A stretch of DNA of 18,566 bases from Dehalococcoidia bacterium (GCA_030689845.1 JAUYHV010000043.1:1-18566); one strand, 5' to 3'. Shown: positions 1 through 7,223, counted from the stretch's first letter. A program made the numbers and translations. Notes: generated from the sequence alone by a model not told the origin.

Positions 1-112
1 AAGGATTTGCATATCAACCTGAGAAATGTTTAGGATTCCGACCTGGAAATTCCTGACTTAAAACAAACGTGTGGTACATGCCTGCCGGAAGGAAATGTTC
101 TTCGATACTGCA

Positions 113-136
113 AAGAGAAGGCTACTGTGATATAAT
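113..136 (+). promoter_or_regulatory. Candidate extended -10 promoter for tig
   Basis: A perfect TATAAT lies at 131-136 and is preceded by TG one base upstream (TGA-TATAAT, 128-136), which is the extended -10 form. The -35 position around 108-113 (CTGCAA) is poor, as is common for extended -10 promoters. Transcription would start near 143, about 40 nt before the tig start codon. No experimental support; inferred from consensus matching. Confidence 0.5.
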
Positions 137-184
137 TTTGAACGCAAAAAAATACCGCACACTCATTGTTAACAGAGGTTTAAT

Positions 185-1501
185 TTGAAGGTCACTAAGG
201 AAAAATTAGATAACAGCCAGGTGGAACTGAATATTGAAATTGATAACGAGGAGAGGGAAAAATACCTCGCTATGGCCTACCGTCACCTGGTAAACAGGGT
301 AGCTGTCCCCGGGTTTCGCAAGGGGAAAGCTCCCCGTTTTATCCTGGAAAACCTTATTGGTAAAGAGGCTTTATTAAAAGAAGCCATGGAACACCTTATA
401 CCTGAAACTTATAGCCAGGCAGTAAAGGAGCAGGAACTTGATACCGTTGGTGATCCTGACATAGATATTGTGACTCTGGAACCAGTTGTTATCAAGGCTT
501 CTGTTCCCGTAAGACCCGCAATTGAACTCGGTGACTATAAGAGTATCCGCATACCTGTTGAACCGGTTGAAGTCAGTGAAGATGCTGTCAGCAATTACCT
601 GGACAATTTAAGGGAACGTCAGGCTGTGTGGGAACCCGTTGAACGGAAGTCGCAATCGGGGGACAGGGTTACCTTTGACCTTGAGGCCATGGTTGAAGGG
701 AAGGAAATGATAAACGAAAAGGAACTCCAGTTGGTTGTCGTAGAAGATTCCAAGGTATTGACTCCGGGCTTTTCGAAAAGTATTTTGGATATGGCCGGGG
801 GCGAAGAGAAAGAGTTTACCCTTCCTTTGCCGGAAGATTACCCCCAGAAGGAATTTGGCGGCAAGGAATGCAATTTCAAGGTTAAGGTCAGCGGGGTAAA
901 GGAGAAAAAATTACCCGAGCTGAACGACGATTTCGCCAAATCCCTCGGCAACGGTTTTGAATCTCTGGCAGATTTAACAAATAAAGTTACAACCGACCTG
1001 CGGCAGGTAATGGAGCAGGTCAACCGCCGCAAACACGAAGAGAGCGTCGTTGAAGCCATTGTTAGCGCCTCTACAGCAGAGTACTCCCAATACCTGGTGG
1101 AAAAAGAGATAGACCGTATCATTGATGAAAAAGTAAGGGCCGGCGGGAAAAACAGCGTAGAAAGTTACCTTGAAGATTTTAAAAAGTCTAATGAGGAAAT
1201 CAGGAATGAAGTAAAGGATGAAGCTCAGAAGAGAGTATCCGGTTCCCTGGTGCTAAATAAAATCAGAGAAAACGAAAATATTGAGGTTAATGAAGAGGAT
1301 GTTGACAGAGAGATAGAAAAATTGGTAAATATTAGCGGAGGAAACCAGGACCAGGTCAAGAGCAGCCTTGGATCAGCTCAAATTAGAGCTTCGGTAAAGA
1401 ACTCTTTAACACTTCAAAAAACGCTGAAGTTTCTGTCAGATATTGCTTCGGGGGCAGAAGCAGGAGAAAAAGATACAAGCGCCGAAAAGGAAACTAAATA
1501 G
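185..1501 (+). CDS. tig: Trigger factor, ribosome-associated chaperone and peptidyl-prolyl isomerase
   Basis: This 438-residue protein matches trigger factor in length and layout. The N-terminal ribosome-binding domain (about residues 1-110) carries the signature GFRKGKAP at 43-50, the loop that docks on ribosomal protein L23. A PPIase (FKBP-like) domain follows at about 150-240, then a helical chaperone domain rich in charged residues to the end. By family knowledge it cradles nascent chains at the ribosome exit tunnel. The start is TTG at 185, with an AGAGG Shine-Dalgarno at 174-178; no ATG fits the conserved N-terminus better. The C-terminal tail is acidic and rich in Lys/Glu. clpP follows on the same strand after about 105 bp, the usual tig-clpP order in Gram-positive genomes. 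Confidence 0.96.
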   Translation: MKVTKEKLDNSQVELNIEIDNEEREKYLAMAYRHLVNRVAVPGFRKGKAPRFILENLIGKEALLKEAMEHLIPETYSQAVKEQELDTVGDPDIDIVTLEPVVIKASVPVRPAIELGDYKSIRIPVEPVEVSEDAVSNYLDNLRERQAVWEPVERKSQSGDRVTFDLEAMVEGKEMINEKELQLVVVEDSKVLTPGFSKSILDMAGGEEKEFTLPLPEDYPQKEFGGKECNFKVKVSGVKEKKLPELNDDFAKSLGNGFESLADLTNKVTTDLRQVMEQVNRRKHEESVVEAIVSASTAEYSQYLVEKEIDRIIDEKVRAGGKNSVESYLEDFKKSNEEIRNEVKDEAQKRVSGSLVLNKIRENENIEVNEEDVDREIEKLVNISGGNQDQVKSSLGSAQIRASVKNSLTLQKTLKFLSDIASGAEAGEKDTSAEKETK

Positions 1502-1606
1502 TAAATTGCAGGCGCTGGTAAAGTTCCCGGAATGATCGTAAATTTCGGCATAGCAGGTATTAATATGCCTGATGGTTTTAAAGTTACAGGAAAGGGGGCG
1601 AAAAAA

Positions 1607-2245
1607 ATGGATAATAAAAATAAAGACATTGATGGGCTCATGCAGCCCCATGGAGTTATTCCCATGGTTATTGAAAGCGGCGTGAGGGGTGAGCGGGCTT
1701 TTGACATTTATTCCCTGCTGTTAAAAGAACGCATTATTTTTCTGGGTACGCCCATCAACGACCAGGTAGCTAACCTTATCATAGCCCAGCTTCTCTACCT
1801 GGACAGGGAGGACCCGGATAAAGACATCAGCCTGTATATTCACAGTCCCGGGGGAATTATAAGCGCCGGTCTGGCGATATATGATACTATGCAGTTGATC
1901 CGTCCCGATGTCTCGACGATTTGTGTGGGACTGGCTGCCAGCATGGCAACTGTTCTTTTGTGTGCCGGCAGCAAGGCAAAGCGGTATGCCTTGCCGAATT
2001 CTACAATCCATCTCCATCAGGCTATCGGTGGCGCCCAGGGACAGGCTGCCGATGTGGAAATTGCCGCAAGGGAGATTTTGAGGATGCAGGAAAAAATACG
2101 CAATATTATCGGCAAACACACCGGGCAACCCATGGAAAAAATTGCCAGGGACACGGACAGGGACTTTTATCTGAGCGCGGAGCAGGCGGTAGAGTACGGC
2201 TTAATTGACGAGATACTGGAAAAACCAGAGAAAAAACCAAAATAA
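1607..2245 (+). CDS. clpP: ATP-dependent Clp protease proteolytic subunit ClpP
   Basis: This is a ClpP serine protease of 212 residues, the barrel that degrades proteins unfolded by ClpX, ClpC or ClpA. The catalytic triad sits at Ser112 (in GLAASMA), His137 (in HLHQ) and Asp186 (in RDTDRDF); its internal spacing is identical to E. coli ClpP (25 and 49 residues). The oligomerisation and substrate motifs RGERAFDIYS, SPGG and GQAADVEI are present. I place the start at ATG 1607 because AAAGGGGG (1591-1598) precedes it at ideal distance. An upstream in-frame ATG at 1532 would add 25 residues unlike any ClpP and lacks a good Shine-Dalgarno. The stretch around the active site (SMATVLLCAG, TIHLHQAIGG) is more divergent than in most ClpP proteins, so this could be a second paralogue. 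clpX does not follow. Confidence 0.94.
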   Translation: MDNKNKDIDGLMQPHGVIPMVIESGVRGERAFDIYSLLLKERIIFLGTPINDQVANLIIAQLLYLDREDPDKDISLYIHSPGGIISAGLAIYDTMQLIRPDVSTICVGLAASMATVLLCAGSKAKRYALPNSTIHLHQAIGGAQGQAADVEIAAREILRMQEKIRNIIGKHTGQPMEKIARDTDRDFYLSAEQAVEYGLIDEILEKPEKKPK

Positions 2246-2283
2246 AAAATATTTATTAAAAAAAAGAAAAGGGGGGCGCAAAT

Positions 2284-2541
2284 TTGGCCACCGTTTATGA
2301 ACGGCTGAAGAAACTTGTTATTGACCAATTGGGAGTCGAAGAGGAGGCTGTGGTTCCGCAGGCCTCCTTCGTAGAAGACCTGAATGCTGATTCCCTTGAC
2401 CTTGTTGAACTGATAATGTCTATCGAGGAAGAATTCAGCGATACGGATAATAAACTGGAAATTCCCGATGAGGATGCCGAAAAAATCGCTACGGTTCAGG
2501 ATGCGCTTGATTATTTAAAAGAGAAAGGCATTGAAGCCTGA
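2284..2541 (+). CDS. acpP: Acyl carrier protein
   Basis: This 85-residue acidic protein is a fatty-acid-synthesis type acyl carrier protein, which carries growing acyl chains on a 4'-phosphopantetheine arm. The attachment serine is Ser37 in the motif NADSLDLVEL. The helix III region IPDEDAEKIATVQDALDYL is canonical. Between the recognition helix (SIEEEF) and that region there is an acidic loop (SDTDNKL) about five residues longer than in E. coli or B. subtilis ACP. The start is TTG at 2284, served by a strong Shine-Dalgarno (AAAAGGGGGG, 2267-2276). It lies 38 bp after clpP and is probably cotranscribed. It is not within a fab gene cluster here, so it may be either the main ACP or an accessory copy. 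Confidence 0.93.
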   Translation: MATVYERLKKLVIDQLGVEEEAVVPQASFVEDLNADSLDLVELIMSIEEEFSDTDNKLEIPDEDAEKIATVQDALDYLKEKGIEA

Positions 2542-2589
2542 CAGCGCGGTAAGCACGAAATTATCGGGTAGCAGTTGTGGTTTTCCCTG

Positions 2590-2630
2590 AAAAAAACCGG
2601 CGAGGATTGATTTACTTCGATCCTCGCCGG
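2590..2630 (-). terminator. Intrinsic terminator of hsp20
   Basis: A stem of 11 perfect base pairs (2597-2607 with 2620-2630, CCGGCGAGGAT), extendable to 14 with one wobble, closes a 6-nt loop. Read on the minus strand it is followed directly by seven T residues (2590-2596), the layout of a Rho-independent terminator. It lies 38 bp past the hsp20 stop codon. On the plus strand the hairpin has no T tract, so it would act weakly, if at all, for acpP. Confidence 0.85.
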
Positions 2631-2667
2631 ATTATCAGCGGCGCTCCCTTTTCGGGATACTCCAAGA

Positions 2668-3144
2668 TTATTTTTTAGCTTCTGTTTTTACAGGTGCTAA
2701 TTTTTTGGCTTTTACCTTGATTACTTTTGGTTTGATTTCCTCGGCTTTAGGAATCTCCAGGGTAAGGATTCCATCCTCAAAGCTGGCTTCGGCTTTGTCT
2801 GCGGTCAAACCGGCAGGCAAGGGTATGGAACGGGCAAAAGAGCCGTATCTGCATTCTTTTTGGATGTAGTCCTCTCTCTCTACTTTTTCCTCGGTTTTGA
2901 TTTCACCTTTTATGGTTAGAACATCCCCGGTGACAGTGATTTCGATGTCGTCTGGATTTATACCAGGAACCGTGGCCTTCACCACAATTTTATCATCTGT
3001 CTGGTACATATCGATTGGTATATATCCTTCCCCGGGTCTGGTCACCACCCATGAAGGCCCAAAAAAAGTGTCGTCAAATAATTTTTCCATGGAATTCCGT
3101 TCAGTTGCGATTTCTTGACAGGGTTCCCATCTAATCAGGTTCAT
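2668..3144 (-). CDS. Small heat-shock protein, Hsp20/alpha-crystallin family
   Basis: This 158-residue protein is an ATP-independent holdase that binds unfolding proteins under stress. The alpha-crystallin domain spans about residues 42-135: DMYQTDDKIVVKATVPG at the start and the family hallmark AEASFEDGILTLEIPK near the end. A C-terminal I-x-V element (142-144), used for oligomer assembly, is followed by a Lys-rich tail. The start ATG (3142-3144 on the complement) has a good AGGAG Shine-Dalgarno at 3151-3157. The gene faces away from the dnaJ-hspR-Hsp100 operon across a shared 184-bp AT-rich spacer. It has its own sigma-A type promoter and a clear downstream terminator, so it is probably a single-gene unit. 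The overlap of its -35 box with an inverted repeat suggests repression, plausibly by the HspR encoded nearby (inference). Confidence 0.95.
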   Translation of the reverse strand: MNLIRWEPCQEIATERNSMEKLFDDTFFGPSWVVTRPGEGYIPIDMYQTDDKIVVKATVPGINPDDIEITVTGDVLTIKGEIKTEEKVEREDYIQKECRYGSFARSIPLPAGLTADKAEASFEDGILTLEIPKAEEIKPKVIKVKAKKLAPVKTEAKK

Positions 3145-3201
3145 TTTATATCTCCTTTTTTTGTTAACATTATTTTTTTAGTTCCGCTGTTAACCAGTAA
3201 T

Positions 3202-3230
3202 ATTAAAACATATAATAAAGATATTGTCAA
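3202..3230 (-). promoter_or_regulatory. Sigma-A type promoter of hsp20
   Basis: On the minus strand a perfect TTGACA (plus coordinates 3225-3230) is followed after 17 bp by TTTAAT (3202-3207), one base off the -10 consensus. Transcription should start near 3195, giving a leader of about 50 nt before the hsp20 ATG. The -35 box is overlapped by the inverted repeat at 3227-3239. Confidence 0.75.
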
Positions 3231-3239
3231 GTAACTTGA
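3227..3239. promoter_or_regulatory. Inverted repeat over the hsp20 -35 box, candidate operator
   Basis: TCAAGT-A-ACTTGA is a perfect 6+1+6 inverted repeat, and four of its bases belong to the TTGACA of the hsp20 promoter. The half-sites resemble those of the HspR operator HAIR (CTTGAGT-N7-ACTCAAG), but with inverted order and short spacing, so it is not a canonical HAIR. A repressor bound here would block the hsp20 promoter. Binding by HspR is inference. Confidence 0.35.
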
Positions 3240-3277
3240 TAAAAATATAATAAATTATATAACAAATAGTATAGTAC

Positions 3278-3307
3278 TTGACAAGCCCATTATTAATTTT
3301 TTATAAT
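3278..3307 (+). promoter_or_regulatory. Sigma-A type promoter of the dnaJ-hspR-Hsp100 operon
   Basis: A perfect TTGACA (3278-3283) and a perfect TATAAT (3302-3307) are separated by 18 bp. Transcription should start near 3314, leaving a leader of only about 15 nt before the ATG at 3329. The -35 box sits inside the short palindrome CTTGACAAG (3277-3285). Such a strong promoter in front of a heat-shock repressor operon implies control by repression rather than an alternative sigma factor. Confidence 0.8.
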
Positions 3308-3328
3308 GACTATCGAATTGAGGTTACT

Positions 3329-4330
3329 ATGGCCGGAAAAGATTACTATTCGATACTGGGTGTTTCGAAGAACGCGACAGAAAAAGAGATAAAACAGGCT
3401 TACAGGCGTCTGGCCAGGCTTTACCACCCCGATATTAACCCGGGGAAAAAGGAGTCTGAAGAGAAGTTTAAGTTGATAAACGAGGCCTATGAAGTGGTTT
3501 CCGACAAAGCAAAGCGTTCGAAGTATGACAAGTACGGGGAAAACTGGAAGCATGCCGACCAGTTCGAGCAATCGGGGTGGAAAGAGGCTTCAGGTTTTAA
3601 CGATTTTGCCCGGGCGCCAAGACATGAAACCAACAGCTACGGAGATGTTGGCGGCGGCGGCGCCCCTTTTGGAGATTTATTCGATTCAATCTTGAGGGGT
3701 ATGGGTGGTAATAAACGGGGCAGGAGGCAAACAAGGGGAGAAGACGCCGAGGCTCCTGTTGAGGTCACACTCGAAGAAGCTTTTTCGGGCACGGCCCGGA
3801 ACATCCATTTGGAAAGTCGGGAGACTTGCCAGGTATGCAACGGCATCGGGTCTTTAAAGAATGCCCCCTGTTATGCCTGTGGAGGCCGGGGAGAAGTATT
3901 ACGCCCGCGCCGATTGGAAGTAAAAATCCCGGCAGGGGTTAAAACGGGTTCGCGGGTCCGCATTTCCGGAGGAGGGGGTTCGGGCGCCATGGGGGGGAAT
4001 AAGGGTGACCTTTATTTGCTGATAACGGTAAAGCCTCACCAGGTTTTCGAACGCAAGGACGATGACCTGTATATGGATGTTGATGTGCCCCTTTACAACG
4101 TTGTGCTCGGGGGGGAAGTAAATGTAAATACTTTGAAGGGGAGCGTTGCCTTGAAATTACCGCCGGAAACCCAGAACGGACGGCTTTTAAGGTTGAGCGG
4201 CATGGGCATCCCCCACCTGGGAGGCGCTGGAAGAGGTGACCTTTATGTCAGGGTCAGGGTGTTGTTACCCCAGGGCCTGAGCGACAAGGAAAAAGAGCTG
4301 TTCGGGGATTTACAGAAATTCCGGCCGTAA
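3329..4330 (+). CDS. DnaJ-like (Hsp40) co-chaperone with reduced zinc centre
   Basis: This 333-residue Hsp40 stimulates DnaK ATPase. The J domain covers residues 4-70, with the catalytic HPD at 33-35. A Gly/Phe-rich linker follows (about 105-130). The C-terminal substrate-binding domains run from about 140 to 333, including the motifs VKIPAGVKTGSRVRISG and GRGDLYVRVRV. Unlike DnaJ, which has four CxxCxGxG repeats, only two remain (C167/C170 and C181/C184), enough for one zinc ion. It is thus intermediate between type I (DnaJ) and type II (CbpA). The start ATG at 3329 has GAGG at 3320-3323. An in-frame TTG at 3278 would fall in the promoter -35 box and is rejected. It is the first gene of an operon with hspR (31 bp downstream) and the Hsp100 gene. 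Confidence 0.9.
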   Translation: MAGKDYYSILGVSKNATEKEIKQAYRRLARLYHPDINPGKKESEEKFKLINEAYEVVSDKAKRSKYDKYGENWKHADQFEQSGWKEASGFNDFARAPRHETNSYGDVGGGGAPFGDLFDSILRGMGGNKRGRRQTRGEDAEAPVEVTLEEAFSGTARNIHLESRETCQVCNGIGSLKNAPCYACGGRGEVLRPRRLEVKIPAGVKTGSRVRISGGGGSGAMGGNKGDLYLLITVKPHQVFERKDDDLYMDVDVPLYNVVLGGEVNVNTLKGSVALKLPPETQNGRLLRLSGMGIPHLGGAGRGDLYVRVRVLLPQGLSDKEKELFGDLQKFRP

Positions 4331-4361
4331 CTAAGTAAAAACGGGGAGGGAAAAACGAGTC

Positions 4362-4694
4362 ATGAACCCAAACATTGAAAACGAAGATTCCTTTTTTAGT
4401 ATAAGTATTGTTTCCAAAATAACCGGTCTTCACGCCCAAACCCTGAGATATTATGAACGGGCCGGAATGGTGGAACCTTCCCGTTCCCAGGGTAACGTTC
4501 GGCTGTACTCCCTGGCAGACATCGAGAGAATAAAGCAGATGAAAAACCTTATAGATGAATTGGGTGTCAATCTTGCCGGAGTTGAAGTCATTTTTAAACT
4601 TATTGGACAAATAAACGATTTGCAGCGAAAGATTGAGGAACTGGAAGAAGAAATTATGGTGCTAAAAAATCTTAACCGGTTCGAAACAGAATAA
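4362..4694 (+). CDS. hspR: HspR-like MerR-family heat-shock repressor
   Basis: This 110-residue protein has a MerR-type winged helix-turn-helix (about residues 14-50) and a C-terminal coiled coil for dimerisation (about 80-105). The segments GLHAQTLRYYERAGMVEP and LGVNLAGVEVI match the HspR branch of the family (in Streptomyces HspR: GLHPQTLRQYDRLGLV and GINLAG). HspR represses chaperone operons at normal temperature by binding HAIR repeats, with DnaK as co-repressor. No metal-binding cysteine is present, as expected for HspR rather than a metal sensor. A GGGGAGGG Shine-Dalgarno lies at 4343-4350. Its position between a J-protein gene and an Hsp100 gene fits autoregulation of the operon and probably control of hsp20. 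Targets in this genome are inferred. Confidence 0.85.
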   Translation: MNPNIENEDSFFSISIVSKITGLHAQTLRYYERAGMVEPSRSQGNVRLYSLADIERIKQMKNLIDELGVNLAGVEVIFKLIGQINDLQRKIEELEEEIMVLKNLNRFETE

Positions 4695-4726
4695 ACACAA
4701 AATAGCCTTTACTGGTAGGAATAATT

Positions 4727-7168
4727 ATGAGACAGGAAAATTTTACCGAACAAGTCCAGGAAGTCCTGGCAAATTCCCAGGAACTGGTGCGTCAGTTTCA
4801 ACACAGCCAGTGGGACGCTGAGCATATTTTGCTGGCGCTTCTCCAGATGGAGGGGGGATTGACTTCCGAAATATTAAAAAAACTCGGAATAGACGGCGCC
4901 GCCATGCGGGAGGACGTGGAAAAGGCTTTGAGTGACGCTCCAAACGTGGCTCAGGTGGGGGTGCAAATATATGCCACTCCCAGGGTTGCTCAAATTTTTG
5001 AAAATGCCAACGCTGAAGCCAAAAGATTGAAAGATGAGTTCATTGGCACCGAACATTTGTTGATAGCCCTGGCCAGGCTGCGTGATGGAGAAACACCAAA
5101 GGTATTCGGTAAGTATAACCTGGACCTGGAAAGACTTTACCAGGCGTTACAGGAAATAAGGGGTGGGCACAGGGTCACCGATGCCAGGGCGGAGAGTAAG
5201 TACCGTTCCCTTGAGAAATACAGCCGTGATTTGACGGCCATGTCAAAAGAGGGGAAACTCGACCCTGTAATCGGCAGGGAAGAAGAAATAAAACGGGTCA
5301 TCCAGGTGTTGACTCGAAGAACCAAAAATAACCCTGTCATTATCGGTGATGCCGGCGTTGGTAAAACTGCCATTGTCGAGGGCCTGGCCCAGAAAATAGT
5401 GACAGATGACGTTCCGGACTCTTTGAAGGGAAGGCGGGTGTTGGCCCTGGACATCGGAGCCATGGTTGCCGGCAGTAAGTTCCGCGGTGAATTCGAAGAG
5501 CGTTTAAAGGCCGTTATGGATGAAATACGGCAGGCAAAGGGTGAAATAGTCCTCTTTATCGACGAAGTCCACAACGTGGTTGGAGCAGGCGGCGCCGAGG
5601 GCGCCATTGACGCCAGTAACATGTTGAAACCCGCTCTTGCCCGTGGTGAGTTACAGTGTGTCGGGGCCACAACCTTAAATGAATACAGGCAATACATCGA
5701 GAAAGATAAGGCCCTGGAACGGCGTTTTCAGCCCGTTTATGTCGGGGAGCCCTCGGTTGAAGATACCATTGAAATGTTAAAGGGTTTAAGACCCCGGTAT
5801 GAGGCTCACCATAAAATAAAGATCGAGGATTCTGCCCTGGAGTCGGCGGCCAGGTTGAGCCAGCGCTACATAACCGATCGGTTCCTGCCGGATAAGGCAA
5901 TCGACCTCGTCGACGAGGCGGCAGCTAAAATACGCATTGAGGCTCAGAGCGCTCCGGCCGAGGTGAAGGAACTGGAGAAAAAAATTAAACAACTCCTTGA
6001 TGAGGAAGAGGCTGTTTCCCAGAGGCGGGACTACCCGAAAGCAGCCGAAATAAAATCTGAGCGTCTGCGATTGGAAGCGCAGCATCAACAGGCGAAAACC
6101 TCATGGCAGCAGGAGAAAAAAATTGATAATACCGTTGATGAAGAGGATATCGCCGAACTGGTGTCGAAATGGACCGGTGTTCCTGTTTCCCGCATGCTGG
6201 AAACAGAGTCACAAAAACTGGTGCACATGGAGGAAATAATCCATAAGAGGCTGGTCGACCAGGAGGATGCCGTAGTGGCCGTTTCCGATGCTATCAGGAG
6301 GGCGCGTGCCGGCTTGAAAGACCCGAAAAGGCCGATTGGCAGTTTTATATTCCTCGGACCTACCGGAGTCGGGAAAACAGAACTTGCCCGGGCACTGGCG
6401 GGGTTCCTTTTCGATGACGACAACTCTATGATCCGGATGGACATGTCGGAGTACATGGAGAAACATACGGTGTCACGCTTAATCGGGGCTCCTCCCGGGT
6501 ATATAGGGTACGATGAAGGCGGGCAGCTTACCGAAGCTGTGCGAAGACGGCCTTACAGGGTAATTCTTTTCGATGAAATAGAAAAAGCCCATCCCGATGT
6601 TTTTCATATTCTCCTCCAGATACTGGAGGACGGCCGTTTGACTGATGGACACGGCAGGACCGTCGATTTTAGAAACACCATTATAATAATGACGAGTAAC
6701 ATCGGCACCCAGGAATTGCAGAAGCAGTCCATGGGATTTCGCAAGGAAGAAGGCGGCCAGGATGAACGTAAGCAAATGAGAACGACTTTGGATGCAGCTT
6801 TAAAACGCTCCTTCCGTCCCGAGTTCCTGAACCGTATAGACGATATAGTTATTTTCAATTCCCTGACGGAAGAGCACATCAAGAAGATCGTGGACCTGCT
6901 GATAAAAGATGTTCAAAAAAGGCTCTCGGATAAAAAAATAACTATTAAAATTAGTGAACCGGCCAAACGGTGGCTGGTTAAAGAGGGATTTGATCCGAAT
7001 TTCGGCGCCCGGCCGCTGCGCAGGGCAATTCAGCGATTCGTTGAAAACCCCATTTCGAAAAAGGTTTTGCTGGGTGAATTTGCCGAAGGCGATGCCATTA
7101 GAGGCAGCGTAAAAGGTGAATCCCTCGTCTTCAGCAAAGTCGGCGTACCGGAAGGCGTGGAACGGTGA
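4727..7168 (+). CDS. Hsp100 AAA+ unfoldase (ClpB/ClpC family) with ClpC-type middle domain
   Basis: This 813-residue protein has two AAA+ modules that thread proteins through a hexameric ring. An N-terminal Clp repeat domain (1-150) precedes AAA-1, with Walker A GDAGVGKT (207-214) and Walker B LFIDE (276-280). AAA-2 carries GPTGVGKT (544-551) and VILFDE (612-617). The middle domain between them (about 405-473) is roughly 70 residues, the size found in ClpC and about half that of ClpB. A loop MGF at 669-671 sits where ClpC and ClpX have their ClpP-docking [LIV]-G-F tripeptide. The N-terminal residues look ClpB-like and the locus (dnaJ-hspR-) is ClpB-like, so automatic annotation may call it ClpB. 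The features seen fit a ClpP-linked unfoldase better. The start ATG has TAGGA at 4716-4720; it follows hspR by 32 bp. Confidence 0.9.
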   Translation: MRQENFTEQVQEVLANSQELVRQFQHSQWDAEHILLALLQMEGGLTSEILKKLGIDGAAMREDVEKALSDAPNVAQVGVQIYATPRVAQIFENANAEAKRLKDEFIGTEHLLIALARLRDGETPKVFGKYNLDLERLYQALQEIRGGHRVTDARAESKYRSLEKYSRDLTAMSKEGKLDPVIGREEEIKRVIQVLTRRTKNNPVIIGDAGVGKTAIVEGLAQKIVTDDVPDSLKGRRVLALDIGAMVAGSKFRGEFEERLKAVMDEIRQAKGEIVLFIDEVHNVVGAGGAEGAIDASNMLKPALARGELQCVGATTLNEYRQYIEKDKALERRFQPVYVGEPSVEDTIEMLKGLRPRYEAHHKIKIEDSALESAARLSQRYITDRFLPDKAIDLVDEAAAKIRIEAQSAPAEVKELEKKIKQLLDEEEAVSQRRDYPKAAEIKSERLRLEAQHQQAKTSWQQEKKIDNTVDEEDIAELVSKWTGVPVSRMLETESQKLVHMEEIIHKRLVDQEDAVVAVSDAIRRARAGLKDPKRPIGSFIFLGPTGVGKTELARALAGFLFDDDNSMIRMDMSEYMEKHTVSRLIGAPPGYIGYDEGGQLTEAVRRRPYRVILFDEIEKAHPDVFHILLQILEDGRLTDGHGRTVDFRNTIIIMTSNIGTQELQKQSMGFRKEEGGQDERKQMRTTLDAALKRSFRPEFLNRIDDIVIFNSLTEEHIKKIVDLLIKDVQKRLSDKKITIKISEPAKRWLVKEGFDPNFGARPLRRAIQRFVENPISKKVLLGEFAEGDAIRGSVKGESLVFSKVGVPEGVER

Positions 7169-7184
7169 TGCCTTATAACTCAGG

Positions 7185-7223
7185 ATTTACACAGGGGCAT
7201 CTTACAAATGCCCCTGTGTAAAT
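7185..7223. terminator. Long perfect hairpin after the Hsp100 gene, no T tract
   Basis: A perfect 16-bp inverted repeat (7185-7200 with 7208-7223; arm core ACACAGGGGCAT) encloses a 7-nt loop, 17 nt after the Hsp100 stop codon. Neither strand shows a T run after it, so it is not a standard intrinsic terminator. It may still stop or pause transcription, or protect the 3' end of the operon mRNA. Confidence 0.45.

Noticed and set aside
1..56. Short open frame ending in TGA at 54-56 that might be the tail of an upstream gene
   Set aside because: Only about 17 codons are visible and they match nothing I recognise.
1532..1606. In-frame upstream start that would extend ClpP by 25 residues
   Set aside because: The added residues match nothing in ClpP, while the ATG at 1607 has an ideal Shine-Dalgarno.
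3145..3328. CIRCE element (HrcA operator) between hsp20 and dnaJ
   Set aside because: Neither TTAGCACTC nor GAGTGCTAA is present in the spacer.
5137..5697. Antisense open frame of 186 codons inside the Hsp100 gene, with other long minus-strand frames at 6085-6456 and 5556-5900
   Set aside because: They lie wholly inside a strongly conserved gene, have no ribosome binding site, and encode low-complexity protein of the kind produced by codon bias of the sense gene.
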